DNA of 59,600 nt from Dysgonomonas sp. Marseille-P4677 (GTDB lineage Bacteria; Bacteroidota; Bacteroidia; Bacteroidales; Dysgonomonadaceae): assembly GCF_016652235.1 (NCBI RefSeq), contig NZ_JAEPKU010000010.1, forward strand, positions 1-59,600. Direction: 5' to 3'. A model generated the notes under the pieces. That model was not told the DNA's origin, searched no databases, and saw nothing but the letters and a program-made list of their open reading frames with translations. Made by a program: the position numbers and the translations under genes. Shown one piece after another: positions 34,580 to 45,180 of this stretch (the stretch's first letter is position 1; each line of letters starts with the position of its first letter).

Positions 34580-37500
34580 ATGTATAATATAATATATAAA
34601 AGAATTAGCAAAAACTATTTCTTACTTATGCTTGTATGGTTTTTGTCAGGGTACGGATTCTGTTATGCCCAAGACATTACACCTGCTGATAAGCCAGGGT
34701 TCTCGGGTATGGTAATAGACCAATATGGAAGGCCTATCTCTAAAGTAAAAGTATCTATAAAGAAGAGTAATCATGTAGTAACTACCGATATGGATGGCTC
34801 CTTTAACCTTGACTCTGGAAATGGAGCTACATTAGTTCTCTCTCATCCAGATTATTTGGTAAAAGAAGTAAAAGTGAATTCTACATCGGACAAGAAAAAA
34901 GTATTCAAAGTAACCTTAAAGGATAAAAAGCTTAAGAATCCTGATACTATAGATGTTCCGTTTGGTAAGACCATCAGTAAAGAAAGCCATTTAGGCGCAA
35001 TTTCTACTATATATACCGAAGAACTGTCATCTACATTGTCGCATAGTATAATTCCTGCTTTGGTTGGAAGAATTCCAGGCTTAAATATTACACAAAATAG
35101 TGGAATGAGAGATATTTTCACTTCTTCGGGTGTCGATAACAATGCTTACATTGGTTCACAACCGATAGATGCCAATTCCGGATATAGTGACAATACCTCT
35201 CAATTTGGCATCAATCTCAGAGGAGCAACAAGCCCGGTGGTAATAGTTGATGGTTTTCAGAGTAACCTATTCAATTTAGATGTAGAAAGTATCGAGTCTG
35301 TCTCGGTTCAAAAAGACGCTTTGTCTTCGATGTTTCTAGGTGGACGCAGTTCTCGTGGAGTATTGTATATAACGACCAAGAAACCTGTAGAAGGAGGATT
35401 TCAAGTATCATTTACCGGAAGGTATGGTATACAAGAACCGATAAAAACACCTAAGCCTCTTTCAGCTTTTCAATATGCATATTTGCTAAATGAAGCAAGA
35501 GTTAACGATGGTGAAAAACCAATTTACAGCTCAGCCGACATCGAAAAATTCCGTAACTCTACTAGCCCTGAAACACACCCAAATGTGAACTGGTATGACC
35601 AAATATTGAAAAATAATTCTGCAATACAATCATACAATCTCAATGCAACCGGAGGAGGTAAAGTTGCTCAATATTTTGTGAATCTGGGATATATGTCAGA
35701 AGATGGTTTATTAAGAGAATCTTCAAACAATGGTTATAATACCAATCTTAAGTATGAACGTTACATGATTACATCTAAAATTAATGTAAATGTAATGGAT
35801 AACCTCAAATTGGGAGCTTCCATTATGGGACGTATCGAAGATGGAAATCAGCCGGGAAACGGATGGAAAGAGATTTTTAACAACCTATATTCCACATCTA
35901 ATATTGCATATCCAATATATAATCCGAATGGTTCTTTTGGCGGAAACAATTTACATGATCAAAACCTAATGGCTCGAACTATCAGTTCGGGATATACACA
36001 AGATATAACTCGTGACGGAACTGGAAATATAACATTAGATCACAATATGAACTGGCTCCTCGAAGGTTTATCAGCACACATGGTCGGTAATGTTGCTTTT
36101 CAGAGCCGTAGTGCATTAGTACGCAGCAAACGTGAACCGGTATTTTTATATATACCATATGCTAACGGACAAGGAGGTAGTTATGAACACTTTGGATCAA
36201 CTGATACCCAAATAAATGAATTTCGGGGAGTTTCCAATTATCAGTCTATGTATGGGCAAATAGCTTTAAACTATATTAAAACAATAAATAATGCTCATAC
36301 CATAGAAGGTAATGTATTCTCTGACGTAGGTGAAGTCCTTGATAACTATTTATTACCTGAAAAGCCCGTAAATATTAATGTCGAAGCTAAATATGATTAT
36401 CTCAAAAAATATTTTGCTCAGGCTTCGGTTTCAAGAAGTTATTCTAACAGATTAGCTCCAGGAAAACGATGGGGTACATTTTATGCTGTAGGCTTAGGCT
36501 GGGATATAAGCAAAGAAGCCTTTTTATCTGACGCAAATTGGTTAGATCAATTTAAATTACGTGGAGTATTCGGTGAAACAGGAAATTCTTCTGCCGGTTA
36601 TTTTACATGGAGACAACAATATAGTAATGATATTAATAATGGAGTATGGTACGATCACGGGTCCGGATATGGAGGCTGGTTAGCTGGTTCTGCTAATGGT
36701 ATAAATGAAGTTGACAATGCATTGGCAAACCCTTACGTTTCATGGGAAAGAGCACATAAGCTAAATGTGGGAGTAGATGCAGCATTATTAAACAAAAGTC
36801 TTTTGATTACAGCTGATTTTTATTGTGACAATTACTTTGATCTGCTAAGACAAAGAGGTAAAACTATAGAACTTATAGGACTAAACTACCCTGCTGAAAA
36901 TATAGGGAAAAATCAATATAAAGGAATAGACCTATCGATCACTTATCAGAATAATGTTGAGGACTTTAATTATTACATCACAGGAAACTGGAATATATAC
37001 TCCTCGAAGGTTAAGTTTATGGACGAACAAAATGTTCCTTATGATTATTTGCGTAGAACAGGGCGTCCTGTAAATGCTATATATGGATTAGTATCCGATG
37101 GCTTTTTCCAAACTGAGGAAGAAATTAAAAACAGTCCTGTTATTGCAGGAGAAAGAATTATACCGGGAGACCTGAAATATAAAGACTTGAATGGAGACGG
37201 AGTTATAGATGAGTTTGACCAAACAGTCATCGGAGGTGATAAGCCCATTTCTTATTTTGGGTTAAACTTAGGTTTTGAATATAAAGGTTTTGAAGTGTCG
37301 GCTTTATTTCAGGGTGTATATAACAGAGAGATTTACTTACCCGATGCCGGGCATGAATTCACTACCGGATTCCACAAGGTCTTCGGTGATTATAGCCAAG
37401 CTTATGAACACATAATAAATCGTTGGACTCCAGAAACTGCTGAAACAGCACTTTTCCCTAGATTATCGTCAGGTTCGAATCAATACAATAACAGACCGAA

Positions 37501-37747
37501 CGGAATGAACAACTCTTTTTGGCTAAGATCAGGCAACTATATACGACTTAAGAATCTAAACATAGCATATACATTACCCGAATCTCTATCCAGAAACTAT
37601 TTGGGTGGTGCAAAAGTCAAAATATTCGTCGGAGGACAAAACTTATGGACACAATCTGCCACCGATCTTGTAGATCCTGAAGTTATGGACTTTAGAAATT
37701 ACCCTATGCTACGAGGATTTAATACAGGAATCAATATCAAATTTTAG
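34580..37747 (+). CDS. SusC/RagA TonB-dependent transporter (first SusC of PUL 2), divergent plug
   Basis: Outer-membrane importer of 1055 residues without an STN domain. After the signal peptide comes a regulatory-like domain (FSGMVIDQYGRPISKVKVSI, about 39-115). The plug is unusual: instead of the VVGYGTQKK-type motif it has VPFGKTISKESHLGAIST, and where most SusC proteins have KDASATAIYGARGANGV it has KDALSSMFLGGRSSRGV. The barrel ends with GFNTGINIKF and includes the common loop PGDLKYKDLNGDGVIDEFD. It is followed by a SusD 13 bp later, and probably pairs with it or with the SusD upstream. Confidence 0.93.
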   Translation: MYNIIYKRISKNYFLLMLVWFLSGYGFCYAQDITPADKPGFSGMVIDQYGRPISKVKVSIKKSNHVVTTDMDGSFNLDSGNGATLVLSHPDYLVKEVKVNSTSDKKKVFKVTLKDKKLKNPDTIDVPFGKTISKESHLGAISTIYTEELSSTLSHSIIPALVGRIPGLNITQNSGMRDIFTSSGVDNNAYIGSQPIDANSGYSDNTSQFGINLRGATSPVVIVDGFQSNLFNLDVESIESVSVQKDALSSMFLGGRSSRGVLYITTKKPVEGGFQVSFTGRYGIQEPIKTPKPLSAFQYAYLLNEARVNDGEKPIYSSADIEKFRNSTSPETHPNVNWYDQILKNNSAIQSYNLNATGGGKVAQYFVNLGYMSEDGLLRESSNNGYNTNLKYERYMITSKINVNVMDNLKLGASIMGRIEDGNQPGNGWKEIFNNLYSTSNIAYPIYNPNGSFGGNNLHDQNLMARTISSGYTQDITRDGTGNITLDHNMNWLLEGLSAHMVGNVAFQSRSALVRSKREPVFLYIPYANGQGGSYEHFGSTDTQINEFRGVSNYQSMYGQIALNYIKTINNAHTIEGNVFSDVGEVLDNYLLPEKPVNINVEAKYDYLKKYFAQASVSRSYSNRLAPGKRWGTFYAVGLGWDISKEAFLSDANWLDQFKLRGVFGETGNSSAGYFTWRQQYSNDINNGVWYDHGSGYGGWLAGSANGINEVDNALANPYVSWERAHKLNVGVDAALLNKSLLITADFYCDNYFDLLRQRGKTIELIGLNYPAENIGKNQYKGIDLSITYQNNVEDFNYYITGNWNIYSSKVKFMDEQNVPYDYLRRTGRPVNAIYGLVSDGFFQTEEEIKNSPVIAGERIIPGDLKYKDLNGDGVIDEFDQTVIGGDKPISYFGLNLGFEYKGFEVSALFQGVYNREIYLPDAGHEFTTGFHKVFGDYSQAYEHIINRWTPETAETALFPRLSSGSNQYNNRPNGMNNSFWLRSGNYIRLKNLNIAYTLPESLSRNYLGGAKVKIFVGGQNLWTQSATDLVDPEVMDFRNYPMLRGFNTGINIKF

Positions 37748-37760
37748 TATTTCCTAAAAA

Positions 37761-39551
37761 ATGAAGTATATGAAAAATAATATATATATAATACTAATAG
37801 GTCTTTTCTTTGGACTATCGGCGTGTAACGATTACGAAGAAGTACCAGTAGAAAAATATACCCTCGAATATGTATTTTCAGATAGAGACTCATTAGGAGT
37901 CGATGCTCAAAAATATTTGAATTCAGTATATAGTGTTTTAAGAACTAAAATGTATGGACATAATCGCATCGATGGCGATTATTTGGACGCAGCGACTGAT
38001 GATGCAGTAACATCTGTGACAAACAATAATCAAATAAAAAAACTATCCGCAGGGCAATATACAGCATCGACACGTATAAGTCAAGATATGTCATGGGGTG
38101 AGTTTTATACAGGTATCCGCAGAGCTAATACATTTATAAACAATATCGATATCGTTCCCCTTAAGGAGAGATTTAATAATCATGTAGCTCAAAGAATACC
38201 AATGAACAGAGCTTGGAAAGCAGAAGCTCGTTTCTTGAAAGCCCTATATTATTTCGAATTGGTAAAACGTTATGGCGGTGTACCGTTAGTTGGAGATATC
38301 CCTTATGAGCTAGATCAATCAATGGAATTACCCAGAAATAAATTCGAAGAGTGTATAGACTATATTGTAAGCGAACTCGATGTAATAAAGGATAGTTTAC
38401 GATCAGCTCCAGTAGCCAATATAAATGATAACGGACATGTTGTAACAGCTGGTGCCGCAATGGCCCTTAAAGTGAGAGTACTTTTATATGCCGCAAGCCC
38501 ACTCTTTAATGGTAACACACTCGATGCCAATAATCCATATGTGGGGTATACAGACTATAAAGCAGAACGTTGGCAAAAAGCAGCAAACGCAGCCGAACAA
38601 TTTATGGCCGAATGGGGTCCGGACGGTACCTATCAAGGTTATGAGCTGATGAGTGATTTCAGAGATGTCTTCCTACAATATTACAATGCAAACGCTAAAG
38701 AAGTAATATTCCATGTACAAGGTGGTTCTGGCAATAAAGATGTGGAAATGGCTAATGGTCCGTATGGATATTCGGGCAATGCAAAAGGAAATGCCCGTAC
38801 CAGTCCTACTCAAGACCTAGTGAATGCATTCCCAATGAAAGATGGAAAAGCAATAGGGCAAAGTTCTAAATATCCTTATAGCTTCAATGCAAGTATGTAC
38901 GACAATCGTGACCCTCGACTAGACTATACAATATTACATCAAGGATCACATTGGTTGAGCTCTATCTTGGCTACTTATGAAGGCGGGCGAAGCAATCCTG
39001 CAGGCATAAGTGAAACAAAAACAAGAACGAGTTACTATATGCGTAAGTTTATGGGCAAATTCGAAAATGAAGTGGAATATTCAGGTGTTACTCGCAACTG
39101 GGTAGTATTTCGTTATGCCGAAATTTTGCTCAATTATGCCGAAGCGCAAAATGAATATGATTTGTCAACAGGGAAAAGCACTGTTAATCCGAAAGTATTA
39201 AACGTAATAAGAGAAATTAGAAAAAGAGCTGGTATCGAAGGTGATGATGGTACATATGGAATCGATAACAACGTAACATGCCAAGCCATGCAAGAACTTA
39301 TTCGTAATGAAAGAAGGATAGAAATGGCATTCGAAGAACATCGTTATTGGGATATACGCCGTTGGAGGAAAGCTGAAGAGATTTTCAATAAACCAATTAA
39401 AGGATTGACTATAACGCTTATAACAGGAAATATGCAGTTTATGGAAAAAGATATTCTGGATGCAAAATTCGATACAAGAAGATATCTCTACCCTATACCA
39501 TATAGCGAAGTAAACAAAAACAGTAATCTGGTTCAAAACCCGATGTGGTAA
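37761..39551 (+). CDS. SusD/RagB-family outer-membrane lipoprotein (second SusD of PUL 2)
   Basis: 596 residues. Lipobox FFGLSACNDYEEVPVE with acidic residues after the Cys. The body is recognisably SusD: AEARFLKALYYFELVKRYGG, LYAASPLFNGN and ERRIEMAFEEHRYWDIRRWR. It shares blocks with the first SusD of this locus (LYAASPLFNGN, then a Y-K-A-E-R-W segment), so a SusC-SusD unit was probably duplicated. It lies between two SusC genes, 13 bp from the first and 38 bp from the second, so its partner cannot be decided from position alone. Confidence 0.94.
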   Translation: MKYMKNNIYIILIGLFFGLSACNDYEEVPVEKYTLEYVFSDRDSLGVDAQKYLNSVYSVLRTKMYGHNRIDGDYLDAATDDAVTSVTNNNQIKKLSAGQYTASTRISQDMSWGEFYTGIRRANTFINNIDIVPLKERFNNHVAQRIPMNRAWKAEARFLKALYYFELVKRYGGVPLVGDIPYELDQSMELPRNKFEECIDYIVSELDVIKDSLRSAPVANINDNGHVVTAGAAMALKVRVLLYAASPLFNGNTLDANNPYVGYTDYKAERWQKAANAAEQFMAEWGPDGTYQGYELMSDFRDVFLQYYNANAKEVIFHVQGGSGNKDVEMANGPYGYSGNAKGNARTSPTQDLVNAFPMKDGKAIGQSSKYPYSFNASMYDNRDPRLDYTILHQGSHWLSSILATYEGGRSNPAGISETKTRTSYYMRKFMGKFENEVEYSGVTRNWVVFRYAEILLNYAEAQNEYDLSTGKSTVNPKVLNVIREIRKRAGIEGDDGTYGIDNNVTCQAMQELIRNERRIEMAFEEHRYWDIRRWRKAEEIFNKPIKGLTITLITGNMQFMEKDILDAKFDTRRYLYPIPYSEVNKNSNLVQNPMW

Positions 39552-39589
39552 AATGAATGTTTATTGAATCTTTAATATAGATAAACAAT

Positions 39590-42500
39590 ATGAAAAGACT
39601 ATTTTTATTATTTATTAGTATACAGATATTTACCTTCGCTTTTGGACAACAACAGATCCAACTGAAAGGAAAAGTATCTTCAACAGACGGTGAGTTATTG
39701 GCCGGTGTTAGTGTTGTTGTAGACGGTACGATAAACGGTACGATGACTGATATAAACGGGAATTATACATTAACAGTAAAATCAGGAGATAATGTTTCTT
39801 TTTCTTTTATTAGCTTTAAGAAACAAACTATCAAAATAACTAATCAGAAAGTATTGGACATTGTATTGTCCAGCGATCAAACAGATTTGGATGAAGTTAT
39901 AGTAGTTGGTTTTGGAAAAACTAAAAAAATCACTCTAACCGGAGCTGTAAGTGCCATTTCTGCCTCTGAAATACAAAATGTGCCCACATCTAACGTGCAG
40001 AATGCTCTATATGGTAAACTTCCGGGATTCTTTGCTCAACAGCGATCGGGACAGCCAGGTAAGGACGCTTCGGACTTTTTTATACGTGGAGCTAGCTCTT
40101 TAAATGACAGCGGAAACCAACCTCTTATTATTGTCGACGATGTACAATATTCATACGATCAGTTACAACAAATCAATGTAAATGAAATAGAGAGTATCTC
40201 TATATTGAAAGATGCCTCGACTACAGCTATTTATGGAATAAAGGGAGCCAATGGTGTATTAGTAGTTAAAACCCGACGCGGATCTGAAGGTACACCTCGC
40301 ATAAACGTTCGTTTAGAAGGAGGTTTGACAATGCCTGTTCGTACTCCTAAATTCTTAAATGCTTACGAATCGGCATCATTAGTAAATGAAGCCTACGAAA
40401 ATGACGGATTGTATACCCAGAAACCATTTACCGATGAGGATCTCAGATTATATCAGACAGGAGAAGATCCATATGGACACCCAAATGTAGACTGGTACAA
40501 TGAGATCTTTAAGAAAACAGCCTCTCAGAAAAATATGAATGTGGATATTTCGGGTGGTACTCAGAAATTGAGATACTTTCTGACAGGAGGATTTTTCTCC
40601 CAGAACGGGTTGACCCGGAATTTTGATGATCCATACGGAGAAGTAAACACAGACTATTTCTACAGAAGATTCAATTTCCGTGCAAATCTGGATTTTGATG
40701 TTACGTCAACGACAAAAGCACGTTTAGACATGTCATCTCGTTTTATGAATATTAACGAACCAAATAGTTTGAATGCTGTAGGAGAAATTTACAATTTCAA
40801 GAGCATGACTCCATTCTCGGCTCCGGTAATTAATCCTGATGGAACATATGCATATCATAATTATTTTTTGACAGAGAGTAAAGATCCTACTCTAAACGCA
40901 CGCTTGGCAAACGAAGGATATAAGCGTACAAGACGATTCGATTCCAATATTTTATTCGATGTATCTCAAAAATTGGATTTTGTCACTCAAGGGCTTTCTG
41001 GTATGTTTCGTATAGCTTACTCTAGTATAGATGAAAATTTCAGAGGAATGAGACGGTCTAAGGATATGTATCCTACCTATCACTACAATCCTAACACAGA
41101 ACCAGGATCATATACTATCAATCCTACAGCAACATCTTATGCCTACTCAAGGTATATAATCAATGGAGGTACTGAAAAAGCTATCAGGGATGTCAATATC
41201 CAGACTTTCCTGAATTATGAAAGAACATTTAATGAAGTGCATACTATAAAATCTATGTTAATGTATAACCGGCAAAGTCGTACTGCAGACAAAGACATGT
41301 GGACTAGTGCTGCTGTACCTGAGAAATTCGAAGGATATACAGGACAAATCAGTTACAATTACAAGAATAGGTATCTGATCGACTTCAATGGAGCATATAA
41401 CGGTACAGACCGATTTGGAGCAGATAATCGATTTGGATTTTTCCCTGCAGTTGCAGCTGGTTGGAATATTGCAGAAGAAAACTTCTTTCAAGAACGCTTT
41501 AAAAACATAGCGATGTTGAAACTTAGAGCTTCTTATGGATTGGTAGGTTCTGATGTTACTCCGGGTAATCGCTACTTATACAAGCAGGTATATGAAAAAG
41601 GATCTGGATACAATTTCGGCGAATCGCCTCAAAGTTATGATTCATACAAAGAGGGTACATTGGGTAATGCTTTTGTAACATGGGAAAAAGCTCGTAAATT
41701 CAATGTGGGTATAGATGCCAATATGTTTCATAAATTATCATTCAGTATCGACTATTTCCACGACTTCCGTTACGATCAGTTAGTAGAAAAAAATGATGTT
41801 CCTCTGATGTTAGGGATCGGGCTTCCTCGTACAAATATTGGAGAGACTACCAATCAAGGATTTGATGGACAAATAGGATATAATGATAAATTTGGACAAG
41901 TAGATTTCAATACTAATCTGGTTTTCTCTTACGCCAAAAACAATGTGAAATACAAGGCTGAAGCCCAACAACGCTACCCATGGCTTTCAGAAACTGGTAA
42001 ACCTATAGGTCAACCGTTTGGATATACATGGGATGGATATTATACTCAAAACGAAATCGATGAAATTTATAATCAAGGGAATCCTAATAAAATAGCAATA
42101 CCTAATATTCCCGTAACTGCCGGAGACCTAAAATATAAAGATCTTAACGGGGATGGAATTATCGATGATTTCGATAAAGGTGCAATTGGCAAACCTAATC
42201 TCCCGACTACAACCTTAGGTTGGACTATTGGCGCCGGATACAAAGGATTTACTATTAGCTTGTTGTTCCAAGGATCATTTGATTACAGTTTCAGTGTTGT
42301 AGGTACAGGTATTGAATCATTCAAGAGCCAGTTTCAACCAATCCACCAAAAACGTTGGACTCAGGAAAGATATGATAATGGAGAACAAATCGATTTTCCT
42401 CGTTTAACAACAAACCCGGCAACCGTAAGTAGTAGCGAAGGCTACATGTCGGATTTCTGGTTAGTAAATGCATGGTATATCAGGCTTAAGACAATAGATC

Positions 42501-42694
42501 TTGGGTATGAACTTCCTAAAAGTAGTTTGCCTAAAGGAATAAACAGTACCCGTTTTTATGTAAATGCTTATAATATGTTTACAAAAACAAATTACGATAA
42601 ATATCAACAAGACCCTGAGATTAAGACAAACTCGGCAGGAGATTCATACATGAACCAACGTGTTATTAATCTGGGTGTACAGGTATCGTTCTAG
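39590..42694 (+). CDS. SusC/RagA TonB-dependent transporter (second SusC of PUL 2)
   Basis: 1034-residue outer-membrane importer of canonical type: signal peptide (ending near FAFGQ), regulatory-like domain (LKGKVSSTDGELLAGVSVVV), TonB/plug motif VVGFGKTKKITLTGAVSA, plug KDASTTAIYGIKGANGV, and a barrel ending VINLGVQVSF. It has no STN domain, which fits regulation by a DUF6377-type regulator rather than sigma/FecR. A long imperfect hairpin follows before the next gene. Confidence 0.96.
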   Translation: MKRLFLLFISIQIFTFAFGQQQIQLKGKVSSTDGELLAGVSVVVDGTINGTMTDINGNYTLTVKSGDNVSFSFISFKKQTIKITNQKVLDIVLSSDQTDLDEVIVVGFGKTKKITLTGAVSAISASEIQNVPTSNVQNALYGKLPGFFAQQRSGQPGKDASDFFIRGASSLNDSGNQPLIIVDDVQYSYDQLQQINVNEIESISILKDASTTAIYGIKGANGVLVVKTRRGSEGTPRINVRLEGGLTMPVRTPKFLNAYESASLVNEAYENDGLYTQKPFTDEDLRLYQTGEDPYGHPNVDWYNEIFKKTASQKNMNVDISGGTQKLRYFLTGGFFSQNGLTRNFDDPYGEVNTDYFYRRFNFRANLDFDVTSTTKARLDMSSRFMNINEPNSLNAVGEIYNFKSMTPFSAPVINPDGTYAYHNYFLTESKDPTLNARLANEGYKRTRRFDSNILFDVSQKLDFVTQGLSGMFRIAYSSIDENFRGMRRSKDMYPTYHYNPNTEPGSYTINPTATSYAYSRYIINGGTEKAIRDVNIQTFLNYERTFNEVHTIKSMLMYNRQSRTADKDMWTSAAVPEKFEGYTGQISYNYKNRYLIDFNGAYNGTDRFGADNRFGFFPAVAAGWNIAEENFFQERFKNIAMLKLRASYGLVGSDVTPGNRYLYKQVYEKGSGYNFGESPQSYDSYKEGTLGNAFVTWEKARKFNVGIDANMFHKLSFSIDYFHDFRYDQLVEKNDVPLMLGIGLPRTNIGETTNQGFDGQIGYNDKFGQVDFNTNLVFSYAKNNVKYKAEAQQRYPWLSETGKPIGQPFGYTWDGYYTQNEIDEIYNQGNPNKIAIPNIPVTAGDLKYKDLNGDGIIDDFDKGAIGKPNLPTTTLGWTIGAGYKGFTISLLFQGSFDYSFSVVGTGIESFKSQFQPIHQKRWTQERYDNGEQIDFPRLTTNPATVSSSEGYMSDFWLVNAWYIRLKTIDLGYELPKSSLPKGINSTRFYVNAYNMFTKTNYDKYQQDPEIKTNSAGDSYMNQRVINLGVQVSF

Positions 42695-42736
42695 TTTGAT
42701 TAATTAGAAATTACCGATTGTCTCCAATAATAGATT

Positions 42737-42787
42737 TTTCCCTGGCAGATACTTGCCCCATATAGGTATTTGTGTCTGCTAGGGAAA
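42737..42787. repeat. Imperfect inverted repeat between SusC and GH92
   Basis: Arms TTTCCCTGGCAGA (42737-42749) and TCTGCTAGGGAAA (42775-42787) pair in 12 of 13 positions around a 25-nt loop. No T-run follows, so it may be an mRNA processing or stability stem that sets susCD and enzyme levels apart. The arms share TTTCCCT/AGGGAAA with the hairpin at 45181. Confidence 0.5.
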
Positions 42788-42887
42788 GAAATTAAGGATA
42801 TCATCATAGTATATGAAAAATATATGGCTTACACTAATCGGCAAAATATTGCATATGTAATGAAGAGATAACAAACAATTAAATATA

Positions 42888-45161
42888 ATGAAAAAGATCA
42901 CCGTAATATTTTTTATTTTTATATTACCAATAATGACTGTCAATGCTCAGTTAAAAGATTTGGTACAGTATGTAAATACATTACAAGGCACAGACTCCCA
43001 TTTCGGACTTAGCTATGGAAACACCTACCCTACTACAGCAATGCCATATGGAATGCATACTTGGTCGGCACAAACAGGGCCTAATGGCGAAGGTTGGAAA
43101 TATCAATACTTTGTAGACAAGATAAGAGGCTTCCAACAGGCACATCAATGTAGTCCTTGGATGAGTGATTATGCGGTTTATTCTTTTATGCCTATGGTTG
43201 GTGAATTAATTGTAAATGAAGAACAAAGAGCAACAAAATTCAGCCACGATAACGAAATTGCCAAGCCCCATTATTATAAAGTAACCTTAGACAATGGTAT
43301 TACAACAGAAATGGCTCCAACAATACGAGGAGTGCATCTGCGTTTTTCATTCCCCAAAAACGGAGATGCTTATCTTGTATTAGATGGGTTAAAAGCCATG
43401 AGCGAAATAAAGATAGACCCTGTAAAAAGACAAATAAGCGGATGGGTAAATAATCAGCGTTTTGTAAATCATTCGGATAATTTTCGTAATTACTTCATTG
43501 TTCAATTCGACAGCCCTTTTGAGGCTTATGGTACATGGGAAAATGAAAAGGACCAAACTTTTCCTAACGAAACTCATCGGGAAGGCAAAGGAGCAGGTGG
43601 ATATATCAAGTTTAAAAAAGGAATAAAAGTGCAGGCTAAAGCCGCGTCTTCTTATATCAGCCCAGAACAGGCTTTACTAACCCTAAAACGAGAATTGGGT
43701 AATGACAAGACACTAGAAGTTACAAAAGCAAAAGGAGCAAAAACTTGGAATGAGCTACTAAACAGGGTAATTGTAGAAGGTGGTACAGATGAACAAATAA
43801 GAACTTTCTACTCTTGTCTTTTTCGTGCCAATCTTTTCTCACGTAAGTTCTATGAACGCGATGAAAACAATGAACCATATTACTACAGTCCATATAATGG
43901 AAAAATATATAAAGGATATATGTATACCGATAACGGATTCTGGGATACTTTCCGCTCACAATTTCCATTGACCAATATCCTCCACCCTACTATGCAAGGT
44001 AGATATATGAATGCCTTATTAGATGCACAAGAGCAATGTGGATGGTTACCTTCGTGGTCTGCACCAGGAGAAACCGGAGGAATGATTGGTAATCACGCTA
44101 TCTCACTGATAGCCGATGCTTGGGCAAAAGGTATACGTACTTTCGATTCTGAGAGAGCGTTAAAAGCATATGCACACGAGGCTATGAACAAGGGGCCTTG
44201 GGGAGGTGCAAACGGACGTGCCGGATGGAAAGAATATTGGCAATTAGGCTACGTAACCTATCCCGAGTCGATGGGTTCAACAGCTCAAACTTTAGAGTAC
44301 GCTTACGATGATTTTTGCGGCTATCAACTGGCTAAAATGACAGGAAACAAATTCTATGAAGATGTTTTTGCTAAACAAATGTATAATTATCGAAATGTAT
44401 TTGATCATTCTACCGGATTTATGAGAGGGAGAACCTTAAGTGGAAAATGGGTAGAACCATTCGATCCTTATGAATGGGGTGGAGCATATTGTGAAGGTAA
44501 TGCCTGGCACTATACATGGTCTGTTTTCCATGATGTACAAGGTCTGATAAATTTATATGGCAGTGATGAAAAATTCACAACTAAAATGGACTCTGTTTTC
44601 ACCATTCCTAACATTATCAAACCGGGTACTTACGGTAGTGTCATTCACGAAATGAAAGAAATGGAACTTGCCAATATGGGTCAGTACGCCCATGGCAACC
44701 AACCAATTCAACATATGCCGTATATGTACACTTACGCTGGACAACCTTGGAAAACACAATATTGGATACGTCAGATAATGGATAGGCTATACAATTCCTC
44801 TGAGAGAGGTTATCCCGGAGATGAAGACCAGGGAGGAATGTCTTCTTGGTATGTACTCAGTGCTCTTGGCATATATAGCGTTTGTCCGGGAACTGATGAA
44901 TATGTAATAGGCAGCCCGTTATTCAAGAAAGTAACTTTAACTCTGGAGGATGGCAAAAAATTCATTATAGAAGCTAATAATAACAATAAAGAAAATGTAT
45001 ATATCCAATCTGCATCATTAAATGGAAATCCTCTAAACAAAAATTATATTACTTATAAAGATATTGCAAATGGAGGTATTCTTCGTTTCGAAATGGGTAA
45101 TCTACCCAATAAGGACAGAGCAACAGGCAAAAACGCTGCGCCATTCTCTTTATCTAAATAA
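42888..45161 (+). CDS. GH92 exo-alpha-mannosidase (second of three), NQP variant
   Basis: 757 residues with an ordinary signal peptide (ending near TVNAQ), so periplasmic. GH92 motifs: DLVQYVNTLQGTDSHFG at the N-terminus, general acid Glu in YCEGNAWHYTWSVFHD (near 534) and the Asp motif GDEDQGGMSSWYV (near 644). The usual NEP motif reads HGNQPIQHMPYMYTYA, with Gln for Glu. In studied GH92 enzymes this region is, as I recall, part of the +1 subsite and metal surroundings, so a linkage preference different from the other two copies is likely. The general acid is intact, so hydrolysis of normal glycosides should be possible. Confidence 0.94.
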   Translation: MKKITVIFFIFILPIMTVNAQLKDLVQYVNTLQGTDSHFGLSYGNTYPTTAMPYGMHTWSAQTGPNGEGWKYQYFVDKIRGFQQAHQCSPWMSDYAVYSFMPMVGELIVNEEQRATKFSHDNEIAKPHYYKVTLDNGITTEMAPTIRGVHLRFSFPKNGDAYLVLDGLKAMSEIKIDPVKRQISGWVNNQRFVNHSDNFRNYFIVQFDSPFEAYGTWENEKDQTFPNETHREGKGAGGYIKFKKGIKVQAKAASSYISPEQALLTLKRELGNDKTLEVTKAKGAKTWNELLNRVIVEGGTDEQIRTFYSCLFRANLFSRKFYERDENNEPYYYSPYNGKIYKGYMYTDNGFWDTFRSQFPLTNILHPTMQGRYMNALLDAQEQCGWLPSWSAPGETGGMIGNHAISLIADAWAKGIRTFDSERALKAYAHEAMNKGPWGGANGRAGWKEYWQLGYVTYPESMGSTAQTLEYAYDDFCGYQLAKMTGNKFYEDVFAKQMYNYRNVFDHSTGFMRGRTLSGKWVEPFDPYEWGGAYCEGNAWHYTWSVFHDVQGLINLYGSDEKFTTKMDSVFTIPNIIKPGTYGSVIHEMKEMELANMGQYAHGNQPIQHMPYMYTYAGQPWKTQYWIRQIMDRLYNSSERGYPGDEDQGGMSSWYVLSALGIYSVCPGTDEYVIGSPLFKKVTLTLEDGKKFIIEANNNNKENVYIQSASLNGNPLNKNYITYKDIANGGILRFEMGNLPNKDRATGKNAAPFSLSK

Positions 45162-45180
45162 TAACAAACAATTAAGATGT

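Noticed and set aside
42888-45161. GH92 NQP change as a mark of a mannose-phosphate uncapping enzyme
   Set aside because: In the uncapping enzyme, as I recall, the Gln replaces the general acid. Here the acid Glu (EGNAW motif) is intact, so the analogy does not hold.
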